DNA of 64,000 nt from Oncomelania hupensis (Eukaryota > Mollusca > Gastropoda > Littorinimorpha > Pomatiopsidae). Positions 44,060-55,854 of the stretch are shown here, piece by piece; positions within the stretch are counted from its first letter, which is position 1; each line of letters starts with the position of its first letter. A model generated the notes under the pieces. The model made no database searches, had not been told where the DNA came from, and worked only from the letters and a program-made list of their open reading frames with translations. The stretch is from assembly GCA_036898135.1 (NCBI GenBank), contig CM072511.1, positions 74,176,119-74,240,118 of the forward strand, in the 5' to 3' direction. A program made the position numbers and the translations under genes.

Positions 44060-45720
44060 ATAGTGAGGCAGTTCATGAAGGACTTGGCAGGAGGGATAAC
44101 AGATCGGCAAGAAAAATCGTCTTTCATACGGTTGTTTCGAGCACGGAGGGACACAGCCGACTTGATGACTCCCGCCTGGACCCGCATGCCACTAGTTACC
44201 TGTTGGAGAAGATGCCGGTTGTCAGAGCGGATGTTGGAAACTTCCTAAAAGCCACGCTCGAGAACGAGGCACTGAGAGGCTCCACATCTTCTCCGATGAC
44301 GGAGGTTGCTCTGGTGACAATCTTCTCCAGTCGATCCACAGCAGCCGTCATGGTACTGCTATGACAACACATTTGGTTGAAAGTCAGGATGCTCTGGATG
44401 GATCTTTGGAAGAAGAGGGCAGACTTGGAACCGGCTCAGCTTCCTCAGGAAATACATCCTCTGATTTGCCGTCCTGCGTCGATGTTGGGGGACCAGAATA
44501 CCTAATTGTAGATGAGCGTGCCCAGGTAATTGTAAGTGTCCACCATCTACACCGACTCGTCCTTGATGACAATCGGGTCAATGCAGGACTTTGTCCTTTT
44601 GAAGTCTGCAACGAGCTCCCTGGTCTTGGACCCATTCAGTTCAAGGAAATTTTTTTGTGTCGCACCACTCCATCAGCTCCTCCACAGCTTGCCTTGTACA
44701 CCGTTTCGTCGCCTTTTAGAATAAGGCCAGAAAGCGACGTATCGTCTACAAACTTTACAAGCACTGTTTTCGACGCAGGCACTGCAGTCTGCAGTGCACA
44801 GTGTGAAGAGAGCTGGGGAGAGCACGCAACCTTGAGGAGTGCTGGTGTTGGTGGGGACCGCGTCAAAAGGAGCACGCCCAACACAAACCCGTTGTCTTTT
44901 GGGTCAGGAAGCTGAAAATTCACCTGATGTCGATCCTCAGAAGCTTTGAGTTCATGACGTGAGGCGAGGCTGGATGGTGTTGAAGGGTTAGGCGCTGCTG
45001 AAGTCGAGGAAAATAATCCTGGCATAAACGGAAGGCTTCTCGAGGTGCTGCTAGACGTTGTACAGAAGAGGCAGCAATGCATCTTTAGTACTCCGGTTAC
45101 GGGCATAGGCAAACAAACGGATCCTGATGCTTTTCTGTCTCTAACCTCAGTCTGCGCAGGAAGATCCTCTCAGTGTACTTGAAGAATAGATGTCAGAGGC
45201 ACGGGCAAGTAGTCTTTCAGTGTACTTGGGGAACTCTTCTTGCCACAGGCACGATGATGGAGCTCTTCCAGATTGTTGGGATGTAGCCTTCGTCAAGGGA
45301 CCTCTGGAAAAAGTCACAGGAGACTGGAGCCAGCGCATCGCCACACTCCCTCAAGAGTCTGCCGCTGATGCTGTCGGACTGCGCACCTTCACAGTCTGAA
45401 AGGACTGCCTGTCCTCCCGTATCACGACTGGTAGAGGAGGTCGGTCAAGAACCTCCTCCATGACTCATTGCTGTTCTCCGCTGAAGTCATGCCGGGTAAA
45501 CCTGGCATAGCAAGAGTTCAGCTCTCCAGCCAGCTTGGCTTCGTCAAGGGTCTGGATCGAGGACTTCTGCTTCTTGTGGCCGGTGATGGTCCCGATGTCC
45601 TTCCAGTACTGCCTGGCTTTGCCCTCCCGGAAGTTGTTTTTAAGCTTGGATGTGGTGGCGTTTCTCTTCTTTAATCTTCTTGATCTGCCTCTGGACTGCC
45701 TTCATTTTCATCGTAGTCAC
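44060..45720 (-). pseudogene. CR1/Rex1-like reverse transcriptase, decayed
   Basis: Pieces in several - strand frames: a basic upstream region near 45700, then FSRGPLTKATSQQSGRAPSS (45300-45200), and the catalytic region VLVKFVDDTSLSGLILKGDE near 44760-44700, where FVDD stands at the YADD position. The region beyond reads on toward 44060 with frame breaks. The resemblance is to Rex1/Babar-type members of the CR1 group. Confidence 0.65.
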
Positions 45721-46430
45721 CGTTCTTGAACGCCTCTCTTCCTGTACAAGTCTCTTAAAAGTCTAGTTCCACGCGAAACGATGTTTTAATCACGAGTAGA
45801 GGTGCTGAAAATAGGAGCATAATTATGCAACAGTTTGACGATTCAAATCATATTTTCTTCTACGGATGTATTTATCAAAAATACACACTTAGATTTTTTG
45901 AAAACAGAAAAGAGAGGGGAAGGTTACGGAAGTGGCCCTGTGAACAAACTAATATACTTCCGTCTGATTGATGAAATGTTTGTCAGAGATACTGTCAAAT
46001 ATGCTATAAGTGAAAATTCTGAAACAGAGTGTAGTTAATATTTTTGGTGGTACCCTAGTCGACCTTTAAAAACAATAGCTATCACGCAGTTGATGACGTA
46101 CACAAATAGTTTTGGAGCACAAAAAGCACCTATAGATTTTCCAGGACTGCACTCTGAATCGTTAGCGGCAGCTGGGATTAAACCAAAGATGAGCGCCTTA
46201 CAAGGCCCTATTCCTAATATACAGCTTTATAGCACAGTTTCTTGTGCAAAGAGTCAACAAGAAAGAAGGTAGGAGCCTGTTGTACGAAGTCGTCAAGGAG
46301 CACGGTCAACAAATGTCCCCCAAAAGTGACGTTTACGACGTTCGATTTTCGGACCATCAAAGGAAGCGTCGCTGTCGGAAACTCAGCGGCTCAGATATTT
46401 GCTGCTAGACTGGAAGTAGGAGACCAATCC
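45721..46430. other. unassigned stretch with short open frames
   Basis: A + frame at 45890-46038 includes EKRGEGYGSGPVNKLIYF and RLIDEMF, faintly like the linker after Myb/SANT-type domains of transposon proteins. Another at 46090-46272 is unrecognised. Neither has a start, a splice pattern or a partner I can confirm. Confidence 0.3.
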
Positions 46431-47064
46431 TCAACACAGTGCATAGCTTCAAATATTTATGAGCCATTGTATCAGACAATGGGTCCCCACAGGAAGTCCT
46501 CTCCAGGATCGCACAAACAACTGCTGCCCTGGCGAGGTTGAAGCCAATTTGGAAAGACAGGACCATCAGCCTACATTCCAAGGTAAGACTGCTGCGCTCC
46601 CTTGTCATCTCCATCTTCCTATATGCTTGCGAAACATGGACCCTCACAGCAGATCTGCAACGAAGAATACAGAGCATGGAGATGAGGTGCTACAGAAGAC
46701 TTCTGGGCATTTCCTATACTTAACACATCACCAACGACGAAGTCCGAAAGACCATCACACAAGCCATTGGACAACACGATGACCTGCTCACAGTGGTGAA
46801 GAAACGGAAACTCCGATGGTATGGCCACGTCTTGCAAAGACCATCCTGCAAGGCCATCCTGCAAGGCACAGCGCAAGGAGGTAGAAGAAGAGGGAGACCA
46901 AAAAAAGAGGTGGGAGGACGACATTCGAGAATGGACCGGTTTGACACTGAGCGAAACACAGGGTTTCTGAGGACAGGGAAAGATGGAGTATGCTGGTTAA
47001 ACGATCATTTGTGGTGCACCTACGACCTCCGAGTTACGGGATAGGATAGGATAGGATAGGATAG
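46431..47064 (+). pseudogene. 3' fragment of an RTE element
   Basis: Matches the last third of the RTE protein (HSFKYLG region through KLRWYGHV to the C-terminus), with a frameshift and an internal duplication near 46835-46860 (gcaaagaccatcctgcaagg, partly repeated). It ends in four GGATA-type tail units. Confidence 0.85.
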
Positions 47065-47322
47065 ACTGGAAGTTAGAACATAGATCTAAAACAGCTGATT
47101 AACCGGTTTCGTTCCTTGAGACTGAGCGATTCCAAGACTATTCTCGTCGGGGGCCGACGGATTTTCCACTTCGCCTTTTTGGCCCAAAAAAACGCAAAAA
47201 AAAAACTTTAAAAAAAAAAACTTTAAAAAAAAAAAAACTTTAAAAAAAAGAAAAAAAAAGGGTGGTTCCCGAGAGGACTATTTAGTTTTGTACATTCACG
47301 TACAGCCTAGGCATTCGCTCAC

Positions 47323-47516
47323 CAGTTCGAATTTCCCACTCGGTCATCCTCTTCAAGATCTCGCGCTTCTTCATCACCCACCCACCCACCCCTCATCTCC
47401 GAAGCATACGGTTCATTCTGATAAGGTGTCGTTGCTTTAGGCGTCCAAACAGCTCTATCTTCATCACTGCTACTACTACTGGAAACACCGCCTACAAATG
47501 CAAACAGTTCTTCCAT
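47323..47516 (-). CDS. first exon of a P2X7-cytosolic-domain-like protein
   Basis: The - strand ATG at 47516 starts MEELFAFVGGVSSSSSSDED, then PYQNEPYASE and a short acidic region ending RVGNSNW, where the tryptophan codon is split by a strong donor (aactg/gtgagc). Proteins with the zinc-binding domain of the P2X7 receptor C-terminus, common in marine invertebrates, often begin with an acidic serine-rich leader, a PY-x-x-EP motif and RxGNxxWC just before the first cysteines. That fits, but the cysteine-rich exon is not seen downstream on the - strand, where an RTE fragment now lies. The exon is nested in the P450 intron on the opposite strand. Confidence 0.42.
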
Positions 47517-47731
47517 TTGGGTTACAAGGAGTCATCCAAGTCATCCATTGTTTAGATTAGTGAGGAAAAAAAGATTATCAGTTATCGAACTAGGCAGTTG
47601 CGGCCATTATACATTCTTTCTTTGGTGCGCTTGCAAGAATAGTTCACTGCAACTAAAAACCTGTATCTGATTAATAAAATGTAACTGCTCAGTCACTACA
47701 CACTGTGATTAAATATAATTAAACCATTCAG

Positions 47732-47884
47732 TTTTGACGACAGTGAGGACGGGACGTGCAGCATTGTGCTGGATATTGAAGGCATGGATGAGCCCGTGCA
47801 CGCCAATGTGCGCATCAGCGGGGAAAACAGTATTCAGGCTACGCTGCAATTGGACGGACCTGAACACACTATCCCTCACCGAAG
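47732..47884 (+). CDS. candidate cassette exon in the P450 intron, unknown product
   Basis: Lies between aaccattcag and the donor aag/gtccgt. The 153 bp are open in the frame that joins the phase-2 end of the 42098 exon to the 54031 exon, so it could be included or skipped without a frameshift. The peptide contains DGTCSIVLDIEGMDE and HANVRISGENSIQA and is high in third-position G and C, as coding DNA would be. CYP20 proteins have no such segment here, so it may belong to another gene or be a captured exon. The donor is weak. Confidence 0.35.
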
Positions 47885-48279
47885 GTCCGTTAATGCGAGT
47901 AGAGGGTCTTTAGCTTTCGTTGTTGTCCGAGAGTCTGTCGGTATTGTCAGAATATCTGTCAGTATTGTCACAAGAGCCATCGGCATTGTAAAATATTATG
48001 CCGGCATTGACGCCAATCTAATTTACGGTGATATTACTTTTTTTTTTTTTGTATAATAACTGTATTCATACATGTCATTACATCAGAAATTTTAAAAATG
48101 AACGAAATGGCAATGTCTTTATTATACTACTTGACCTTCGTGTTAAATAGAAACTGAAAAAAACTCTAAATGAAAGTGGACATTATTTGTTCTGATGTCC
48201 GAAGAAAGTCAATCAGTTCACTGTTTCTGAGTGCTTTCAGAAAATAGGTGAAATATGTTATATGTAATATGTTATGATA

Positions 48280-48870
48280 AAATTATATATCATGGTAGCA
48301 TAGTCAAAAGTCAAACAATTTGATCCCTACAATTTTCAAGTAAGCTTACAATGACCTTTAGTGCATGAAATGAACAAAATCAATTTTAGCGTTCGTACCG
48401 TAAGCGTGAGAGTTTGTGTTAATCTGAATCTGAAAATATGTAGGATTATTATATATGGATTATTATTGCATAGAGATCAAAGGTCAGAAGTTGAACCCCA
48501 CACATTCAAGGAATATGACCTTTAAATGAACTGAGCCAACAAAATCAACTGTAGCGCTGGTAACGCAAGCGTGAGTGATTTTATTCAACTGGAACTGAAC
48601 TGAATAGGAATTTTATTAAAAATTAGTCAGAATAGCACAGAGTTCAAAGATCAAGAATTTAAACCTCTAAATTTTTAAGTACTATGACCTTAAGTGCATG
48701 AAGTGAAACAAAAATCACTTTCCGTAAGCGTGAACTTTAATTAATCTGAACCTAAAAATAGGTAGGATTTTTATCAGAAAATCGATAACATGATAGCGTA
48801 GAGGTCGAAGATCAGACAATCTGAACTCCACAATCAAATAATATGACCTTTAGTAAATATTAGAGGATAT
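48280..48870. repeat. diverged tandem repeat, unit about 160-190 bp
   Basis: Four degenerate units, each with a tagaggtcaaagatca-type block, aatatgacctttagtgcatg, cgtaagcgtga and ttaatctgaa…aaaataggtaggat. The units start near 48290, 48470, 48635 and 48795. Confidence 0.7.
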
Positions 48871-49480
48871 AGAATCCTTTTTTTGCGGGAAACTATAATT
48901 CTGATTTGCCCTATGAAAAATAAGAATTTTTTACTCACATGCATAGCAATGTGTGTCTACGTACTCAGCCTCCTCCCCCCCTCCCTCCATGCTCCCTCCT
49001 CCCACTTCCCCGTCCGTCCGTTTGTCTGTCCGCCGTCTGCGGGTCGTCGACCGGCGCCCGCCGTGCAACGTCTGGATGTGCAAAACTTGCAAGTGGATTA
49101 ATATCTCAGAACCTATTTCAACTATCACAACAAAAAATGGTAAGAGGCTTTGAGACCTCATAAATGATCAGTAAATGAGTGACTTAATTTCAATTTCAAG
49201 GTCACAAGGTCAATAAATGTTAGTAACAAAATGAAAAATGTTCACAAAATTTCACTTTTTAAATTTTTTTTAAACATAATATTGAACTTTGATTCTTTGA
49301 TGCATGATAGATATCAATAAGAGACACATCCTATGCACATTTGTTCAACCTCTCTATAAGGTCAAGGTCACTGGAGCTGTCCAAAATCAGTTACTTTATG
49401 TACTTTGAAGTGACCTTGACTCTAAGTGATGAGAGATATAAAGTTCAAACATGTTGTATTTAGAGATGATGGATTGATCT

Positions 49481-50402
49481 TTCTTATAGGTTCCGTTTTT
49501 GCGTTGATCTTGAAGGTCAAGGTCATTTTAGACCATGCAAAACAACAAAAATTCATTGTACAGTGGAATGGCTCTAGAACCCATAGTACGTAACAACATT
49601 TGGTTATTTGATCGTACATGAGCATGAAAGGTCAAGGTAATCCAAGTCAAGGTCACTGAAGGTCAAAGTCATCCTAGTTCACTGGGTTTTTTTTGGGGGG
49701 GTCATAACTAAAATTTTTCTGTTTTTTATTTGCTATTACATGAGTGTATTTGGAACCAGAGGTCAAGATCATCTCAAGGTCAAGAGCACTTAATCAAAGT
49801 CGAGTGTACTTTGCATTTTATTGCCACTGTGGTTTTTTCCGGCCAGTCATTTTTTTTACATATTGCATTTTCCATAAGGAGCATTAAGTCATTTTAGTTG
49901 TTATAAATATTGTTACTACTGGTTACAAGAGTTTCACACTTTCTTATAGGTTCCGTTTTTGCGTTGATCTTGAAGGTCAAGGTCATTTTAGACCATGCAA
50001 AACAACAAAAATTCATTGTACAGTGGAATGGCTCTAGAACCCATAGTACGTAACAACATTTGGTTATTTGATCGTACATGAGCATGAAAGGTCAAGGTAA
50101 TCCAAGTCAAGGTCACTGAAGGTCAAAGTCATCCTAGTTCACTGGGTTTTTTTGGGGGGTCATAACTAAAATTTTTCTGTTTTTTATTTGCTATTACATG
50201 AGTGTATTTGGAACCAGAGGTCAAGATCATCTCAAGGTCAAGAGCACTTAATCAAAGTCGAGTGTACTTTGCATTTTATTGCCACTGTGTTTTTTTCCGG
50301 CCAGTCATTTTTTTTTTACATATTGCATTTTCCATAAGGAGCATTAAGTCATTTTAGTTGTTATAAATATTGTTACTACTGGTTACAAGAGTTTCACACT
50401 TT
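49481..50402. repeat. 460-bp tandem duplication rich in AAGGTCA
   Basis: 49481-49940 and 49941-50402 are near-identical, differing mainly in T and G run lengths. Each copy starts ttcttataggttccg and contains several TCAAGGTCA or GAAGGTCA motifs. Flanking DNA from 49195 has more AGGTCA copies. No gene is present. Confidence 0.92.
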
Positions 50403-50437
50403 TGTTAGAGTTTTACACCTATATTTGAATATAATGC

Positions 50438-50633
<196 letters not shown>

Positions 50634-50919
50634 TTTTGGTTTGAATTTTAATTCCAACAATTATTTAAAACTATTTTTATTAGAAGTGTCTCTAGTATTC
50701 CCGGGCCAAGTTGGATAATCAACCTATTTTTCATATATTTTCACTTTGTGACAAACTTTCAAGTCATTGTCATTTCAGACTTTGTCATTTTATAAAGTCA
50801 CCACTATAGCAACCGGTTTTTGGACAATAATAAATAATAACAAGCCCTGTACTCTAAAAAAAAGGAGGCAGAGTGCAGAATTCCCTCACGTGCTGTCTTT
50901 CACATTCACACACAAATAC

Positions 50920-51813
50920 ACACACTATTACGTCACTACGATGACATCACTCAATATACATAAGGTATGACTAAAGCTCAAAGTATCTGTGCACTGTTAT
51001 TACATGCAAAGTTTAAAGGGAAGGTTAAAACAAAACGGTTGACGTCATCATGATTACGTCACTTGATTTGCATAAGTTTGGTTTTACGTTGGAGGCATAG
51101 GGAAAGTCTAAGTATATACCAAACTTAAACCAAATTCATCCAGTCGATTAGGAGAAAAGAGGATTATACAATATATCAAATTATGACGTCACCAGATGAC
51201 GTCACCTGATATGCATATTTTTTGTCATCTCGTAGGATTTACTGTTCCCGAAATAAATATTAAATTTTAAAAAAATTGTCCCTTAGTTTCAGAGAAAAGT
51301 GCGCAATTTTCACCTTCAGACGGAGGCCGGACGGACGCCGGATCACCACATTGACGTCACTCAATATACATAAGATTTGATTAAGGCTCCACGCATCTAT
51401 ACACTCTAATTACATACAAAGTCATTATGATTACCACTCGATTTGCATAAGTCTGGTTTTATGTTGGAGGCATCTGTAAATAATAAAAATAGGATTTAAA
51501 AGAAAACAAAGCCAATTACGACCTCACCATGATGACGTCACTTAATATACTATATTTTCCTTTAAGATTCAAGGCATCTGTACGCTCTAATTACTAAAGA
51601 AGTGTAAACAAACACAAAATGTATAACAATTTTCTGTTAAAATGTCACGATGATTACATCACTCGATTTGCATACATTTGGTTTTACCTTGGAAGTACAG
51701 TTAGTATCACTGCGTACCAAACTTGAAGCAAATCCGTTCAGAAGTATGTGAAAAAATAGGATTAAAATATATTTTAAAAAGCGCAACAAAGTATGACGTC
51801 ACAATGATGACGT

Positions 51814-51815
<2 letters not shown>
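50920..51815. repeat. degenerate repeat array with TGACGTCA and ATTTGCAT sites
   Basis: Perfect TGACGTCA palindromes lie at 51040, 51184, 51197, 51352, 51533, 51794 and 51808. Three units share gatttgcata…ttggttttac (about 51065, 51438 and 51667), containing the octamer ATTTGCAT. Other shared phrases are accaaacttgaa and ctcaatatacataag. The units are diverged, so this is an old dispersed or tandem repeat. Confidence 0.75.

Positions 51816-51816
<1 letters not shown>

Positions 51817-51867
<51 letters not shown>
51817..51867. repeat. TA microsatellite
   Basis: About 25 TA units directly before an RTE 3' fragment. Confidence 0.95.
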
Positions 51868-51870
<3 letters not shown>

Positions 51871-52130
51871 ACGGAAACTCCGATGGTATGGCCACGTCAC
51901 CAGATCATCAGGCCTTGCAAAGACCATTCTGCAAGGCACAGTGCAAGGAGGTAGAAGAAGAGGGAGACCGAAAAAGAGGTGGGAGGACAACATTCGAGAA
52001 TGGACTGGTTTGACACTGAGCGAAGCCATCAGGGCTGCTGAGGGCAGAGAAAGATGGAGTATGCTGGTTAAACGATCATCTGTGGTGCTCCTACGACCTC
52101 CGAGTTACGGGACAGGATAGGAGGATAGGT
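51868..52130 (+). mobile_element. 3' end of an RTE element
   Basis: Matches the C-terminal KLRWYGHV region to the stop and GGATA-type tail. The sequence is close to the intact copy, so the insertion is not very old. It begins right at the end of a TA run. Confidence 0.85.
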
Positions 52131-54030
52131 CCAGCTCTTCTTCGCCTTCCTCTGTGCCTGCCTCCTTCCACTGTTTTTTGCAAATATGCCGCATGACGTG
52201 ACAAAACTACGCCAACTTTCTCCTCACAATAGCAAGGTTCTTGACATATTCGTTGGTTTTGTGGTCATATACCATTGGCGATTTGCAGCATGCTTAGGCA
52301 GCTCTTAATTTCAGAAACCTGAGTAATTTTGTTCCAACTTTTCTTCTAGCACTGCTATCTTGTTGTTTATAGGGAGCCAAGTTATTTCCCCTCTTCCAGC
52401 GCACTTGCCCGATTTTTATTCCCGCAATGCCACGCACTTCAACATGTCAATGATATGATTAAAAGTATTCGGGAATGAGCGTGAGGAGTTGTGTGATTGG
52501 TGCGGATGAGCGTGCCATGTCGTCGAAAGAATTTTGAAATGTTCAAAAATTCGGCACGCATTAATGTTTTGTGCCACGTGCGTGATCCATGAGTGAACAC
52601 TGAGCGACCACTGCCGACGGGGCGTGTCAGTGCGTGCCATGATAATCCACTGCACGCGCCGACACGCCATGCCACGCATTGTTCACGAACTGTCCACGTT
52701 ATGGGCGCACCAGTTCGCGCCGCATTCACGCATTCGAGCATGTCGCAGAGTGGTCGTGTGTTCGTTAGGGCTTTGTCACGAGTTGTTCACGTGATCATGG
52801 CACGCCCAGCTCACCCATAGTTCGCGCACGTTACGAACCATCTGCGCATGAACAAAAGCCTGTATGACAAGCCGTGCCATTGCGTATCAATGCATGCCAG
52901 TTTTGGGCGCGCTTTTGGTAGACAGGGCGCAAATTACGAGTGTACAGGACGCGAACTAGTCTTCACGCTGCATACCACCAAAATGGCACGCCTTGCCACG
53001 ACGCATTGTACGACAAAAAAATCGGACAAGTGTCTGGTTGTTTTTTTTTTTATGAGCTTACCTCCATTCCATAGGTGCCATACACCAAAAAAGTCGTCTT
53101 TTGAATCGTGTGCTGTTTTACTTTTATTGAAGTGTTTATAATTTTCCGTAGCCTTGCTGGGCCTCGACAACATGCAGCTATGTTCTTTTGGAAAGACTGA
53201 GAGAAGATTATCAAATTATTAATGCTAAATTCATTTTCTTATGGTAATAAAATATGGAATCTGAATCTGAATCTTGGTGAGTTGTTATTAAATTTCCTGC
53301 TTAGACTGCGCGTTAAGATCCAATAACACCAATTATTATTATGATTATATGATTATTATGATGGTGATGATGATGATTATGATGATTAATAATACTATTA
53401 TTATTATTATTTATTTTATTTTGGGGTAAGAGGGAGATGGGGTGAAGAGGGGAGTGAGGGGGGACGCGAGATTTACGAGAAAACGGGACAAATCTCAATT
53501 CAATCGAACGAGACAAAAAAATAACGTTAACTTTTGAGATTCTACCTTTTAAAAAAAAAATCATTATTCCAGGCATGTAATATAACAAATTCATAGTGTT
53601 TCATGAAAAACATGAAGCTTAACAATAGCAACAAAATCAACGCTAATCATTGTCATTATGATCATCATGGATGCTATGCACGCACCATTTCCTTTATAAA
53701 GCTCTGGGAGCGGCGTCCCGGTCCTTACAGACTCACGCGTTACGCATACTCTTCCACACTCGCAGTCTTACACATCGACAAATCATATAGATGTGTGGTA
53801 TAAAGGCATATAGCCTAGCTGCTAATATTAAACTGACCGCACCCAATACCTTTTTAAAGAGATGGGAGAAAATCTGAGTTGCCGGAGAAAAAACTCGAAC
53901 CTTGGCATAGAAAGCTAGCTATTATCAATTGCGATATCTGGCCACTGTTTAATAACCACTCTGAGGTGTCAGTTAAACATGACATTAATTCACACATTTA
54001 ATGTTTCAATCCCGCGTGTTTCGCTTGCAG
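52131..54030. other. P450 intron: no gene seen
   Basis: 52560-52950 is GC-rich with many gcacgcc, ggcgtg and ttcacga words, like a degenerate minisatellite or a decayed DNA element. 53330-53415 is a ATT/ATG-rich simple repeat. Open frames here follow the word bias and show no recognisable protein. Confidence 0.5.
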
Positions 54031-54200
54031 GAACGGCAATATCAACGACATTGGAAAGGCGGGAAGTCTTCACGAGTTCCTGGTGAGTCTCCACAAAGAG
54101 TTTGGTCCCATCGCCTCCTTCTGGTGGGGCACACAACACACAGTTAGCATCTCTTCCCCAGAACTCTTCAAGCAACAGCAAGACCTCTTCGACAAACCAG
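54031..54200 (+). CDS. CYP20A1: CYP20A1-like cytochrome P450, exon (about exon 3)
   Basis: 170 bp between cgcttgcag and ccag/gtcagt. It encodes NGNINDIGKAGSLHEFLVSL, then KEFGPIASFWWG, TVSISSPELFKQQ and FDKP. This matches the SGSLHEFLVNLHERYGP and VSFWFG segment that marks family 20 P450s, in the N-terminal helix A and beta-1 region. The first base completes the tryptophan codon left by the 42098 exon, and the exon ends in phase 1. The haem-binding region lies in later exons; none is visible in the remaining 9.8 kb, so the next intron is also long or the rest is outside. Confidence 0.85.
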
Positions 54201-54842
54201 GTCAGTTGGCTGGTTGTAAAAAAAAGCAATAAAGCATGATTAAAAACGTTGTACAGCTGCAAACAGAGAAATTTTAAAACAAAAAAGATTACACGATTTT
54301 AACAAAATGTAAAAAAAAGAACTGTAGTTACAAAGAAATAAAGCATAAAATGACAACGAAAAGCAAATTTTGCAGTCCGTCAAATAGAGGAAAATGTTGC
54401 CCCCGCCGTCGGCAACTACGACGGGCCAATCATGAATAACAAAAATGAAATAAATAAATATATACATATACGAGGAATTGAAACCACAAATAGAGTAAGC
54501 CAACAGGCAAAATAATATATTACCTCTGAAGAAAACTCAAATCTGAAACAAATAGCCAACATGAATCCCCATCCCCAACATTTATTAACACACATACCAA
54601 AAACACACATATATTATCCGCACGCCTAGCCTGCATACCCAATGAAGATGCAGGCGTCAATTAAAGTACAGGCTGAACAAATGGGTTTTAAGAACTCGTT
54701 TTAAGTAAAAAAAAATTTAACCCATAGCATGCAATGTTTTTTGTTTTTTTAACTATATTTTTTTTAATTATTGGGGGGGGGGGGGGGGGGGGTGGCGGGC
54801 AAGAAAATTCTCCACACACGCAGCTCCCCTCAATATATTTAA
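54201..54842. other. AT-rich intron sequence
   Basis: No gene seen. There is a G run of about 18 at 54775-54792. Confidence 0.6.
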
Positions 54843-55287
54843 TTAAGTTTTCCACTTCTCTGCAAAAGTTGAATCTTCCTTCATATATTTTATAACGAGA
54901 TCAGATTTCTTTTCCAACTCAGTTATTGATATATTTAAACAATTAAATTTTTTACATTGACAAAAATGTTTAGATAATTTTTTCAGTAAATAGGCTTGTG
55001 AATAATTTAAAAGATCATTTTGCCTTAAGTACTGTTTCCAGGTAATTTTTTTCTTTCTGAACTTGTTCATGTAACATATTAAGGTATTTTCCTACATAAA
55101 GAGAATGACTTAAATTTTTCAATTTTGCATTCTTCTGTTCAGAAATGGCTATTTTAACAAACATGACCATTTTATTTGCCGATTTAGTTTCTTTTAGAAG
55201 CTGTTCATAGTTGAGGTTATTTTCTTTGGGTTCTGTTAAGTGTGCTTGAAGAAACCTATCCATTTGATCAACTGTCTCAATGCTCAC
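54843..55287 (-). pseudogene. unrecognised AT-rich ORF with one frameshift
   Basis: Two overlapping - strand frames, 55287-55015 and 55070-54843, join at a run of T near 55050. The combined peptide of about 155 residues is lysine- and leucine-rich with predicted helices, starting MDRFLQAHLTE and including WKQYLRQNDLLNYSQAYLL and ending FAEKWKT. The W-x-x-YL…YS-x-AY-x-x-K pattern recalls small uncharacterised proteins of mobile elements, but I cannot name a family. Composition is far more AT-rich than the neighbouring P450 exon. Confidence 0.4.
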
Positions 55288-55854
55288 TTTATCCTGTTTA
55301 TTTTATTTTTTTTAAAAAGGCAAGGCTTGGGTTTTTGGAGTTTACAAACATCCTCTTAATTTTCTACACATTCCAAATAATATGCTATGTCTTGGTGGTA
55401 CTTTTTATGTTCTTTAATAATGTTAAGTTGTGTATTGGTATATCTTGAAGTTAAACTTGAAGCTAATAAAACAGAATTATCATGGCTCTCGTCTGACAAA
55501 GTCATTTCTTCATTAGTAACAATATAAATATTTTGACTATCTTCTGTAATAGAATCTTCTTATTGCATTGAAATAGATTGTTCATAATCATCATCAATAT
55601 TTAATATTTACAAAGAATTTAACATACCTTGTTCACTTTTATAACTACTATTTAATACACATCATCACACAACAATAGCAACGCCGCGAATGGATCTAGA
55701 AGACCTCTAGACAGCGTCGCATTTCTATAGACGTTCTAGAACAATTAATTTTCATCATCCCAGAATATCGACCCGCACATTTCCGTGACATACCACAGCC
55801 AAACACATGCCGAGGCTAGGCTTGTGTATGAGCTCGCGTGAGTGCGAGGGTGGC
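55288..55854. other. AT-rich stretch, nothing recognised
   Basis: No gene seen. A small inverted word pair, tctagaagacctctagac, and a gttctagaac palindrome lie at 55690-55745. Confidence 0.45.

Noticed and set aside
48280..50402. CRISPR-like array
   Set aside because: Repeats are long, diverged or tandem without regular unique spacers, and the genome is eukaryotic.
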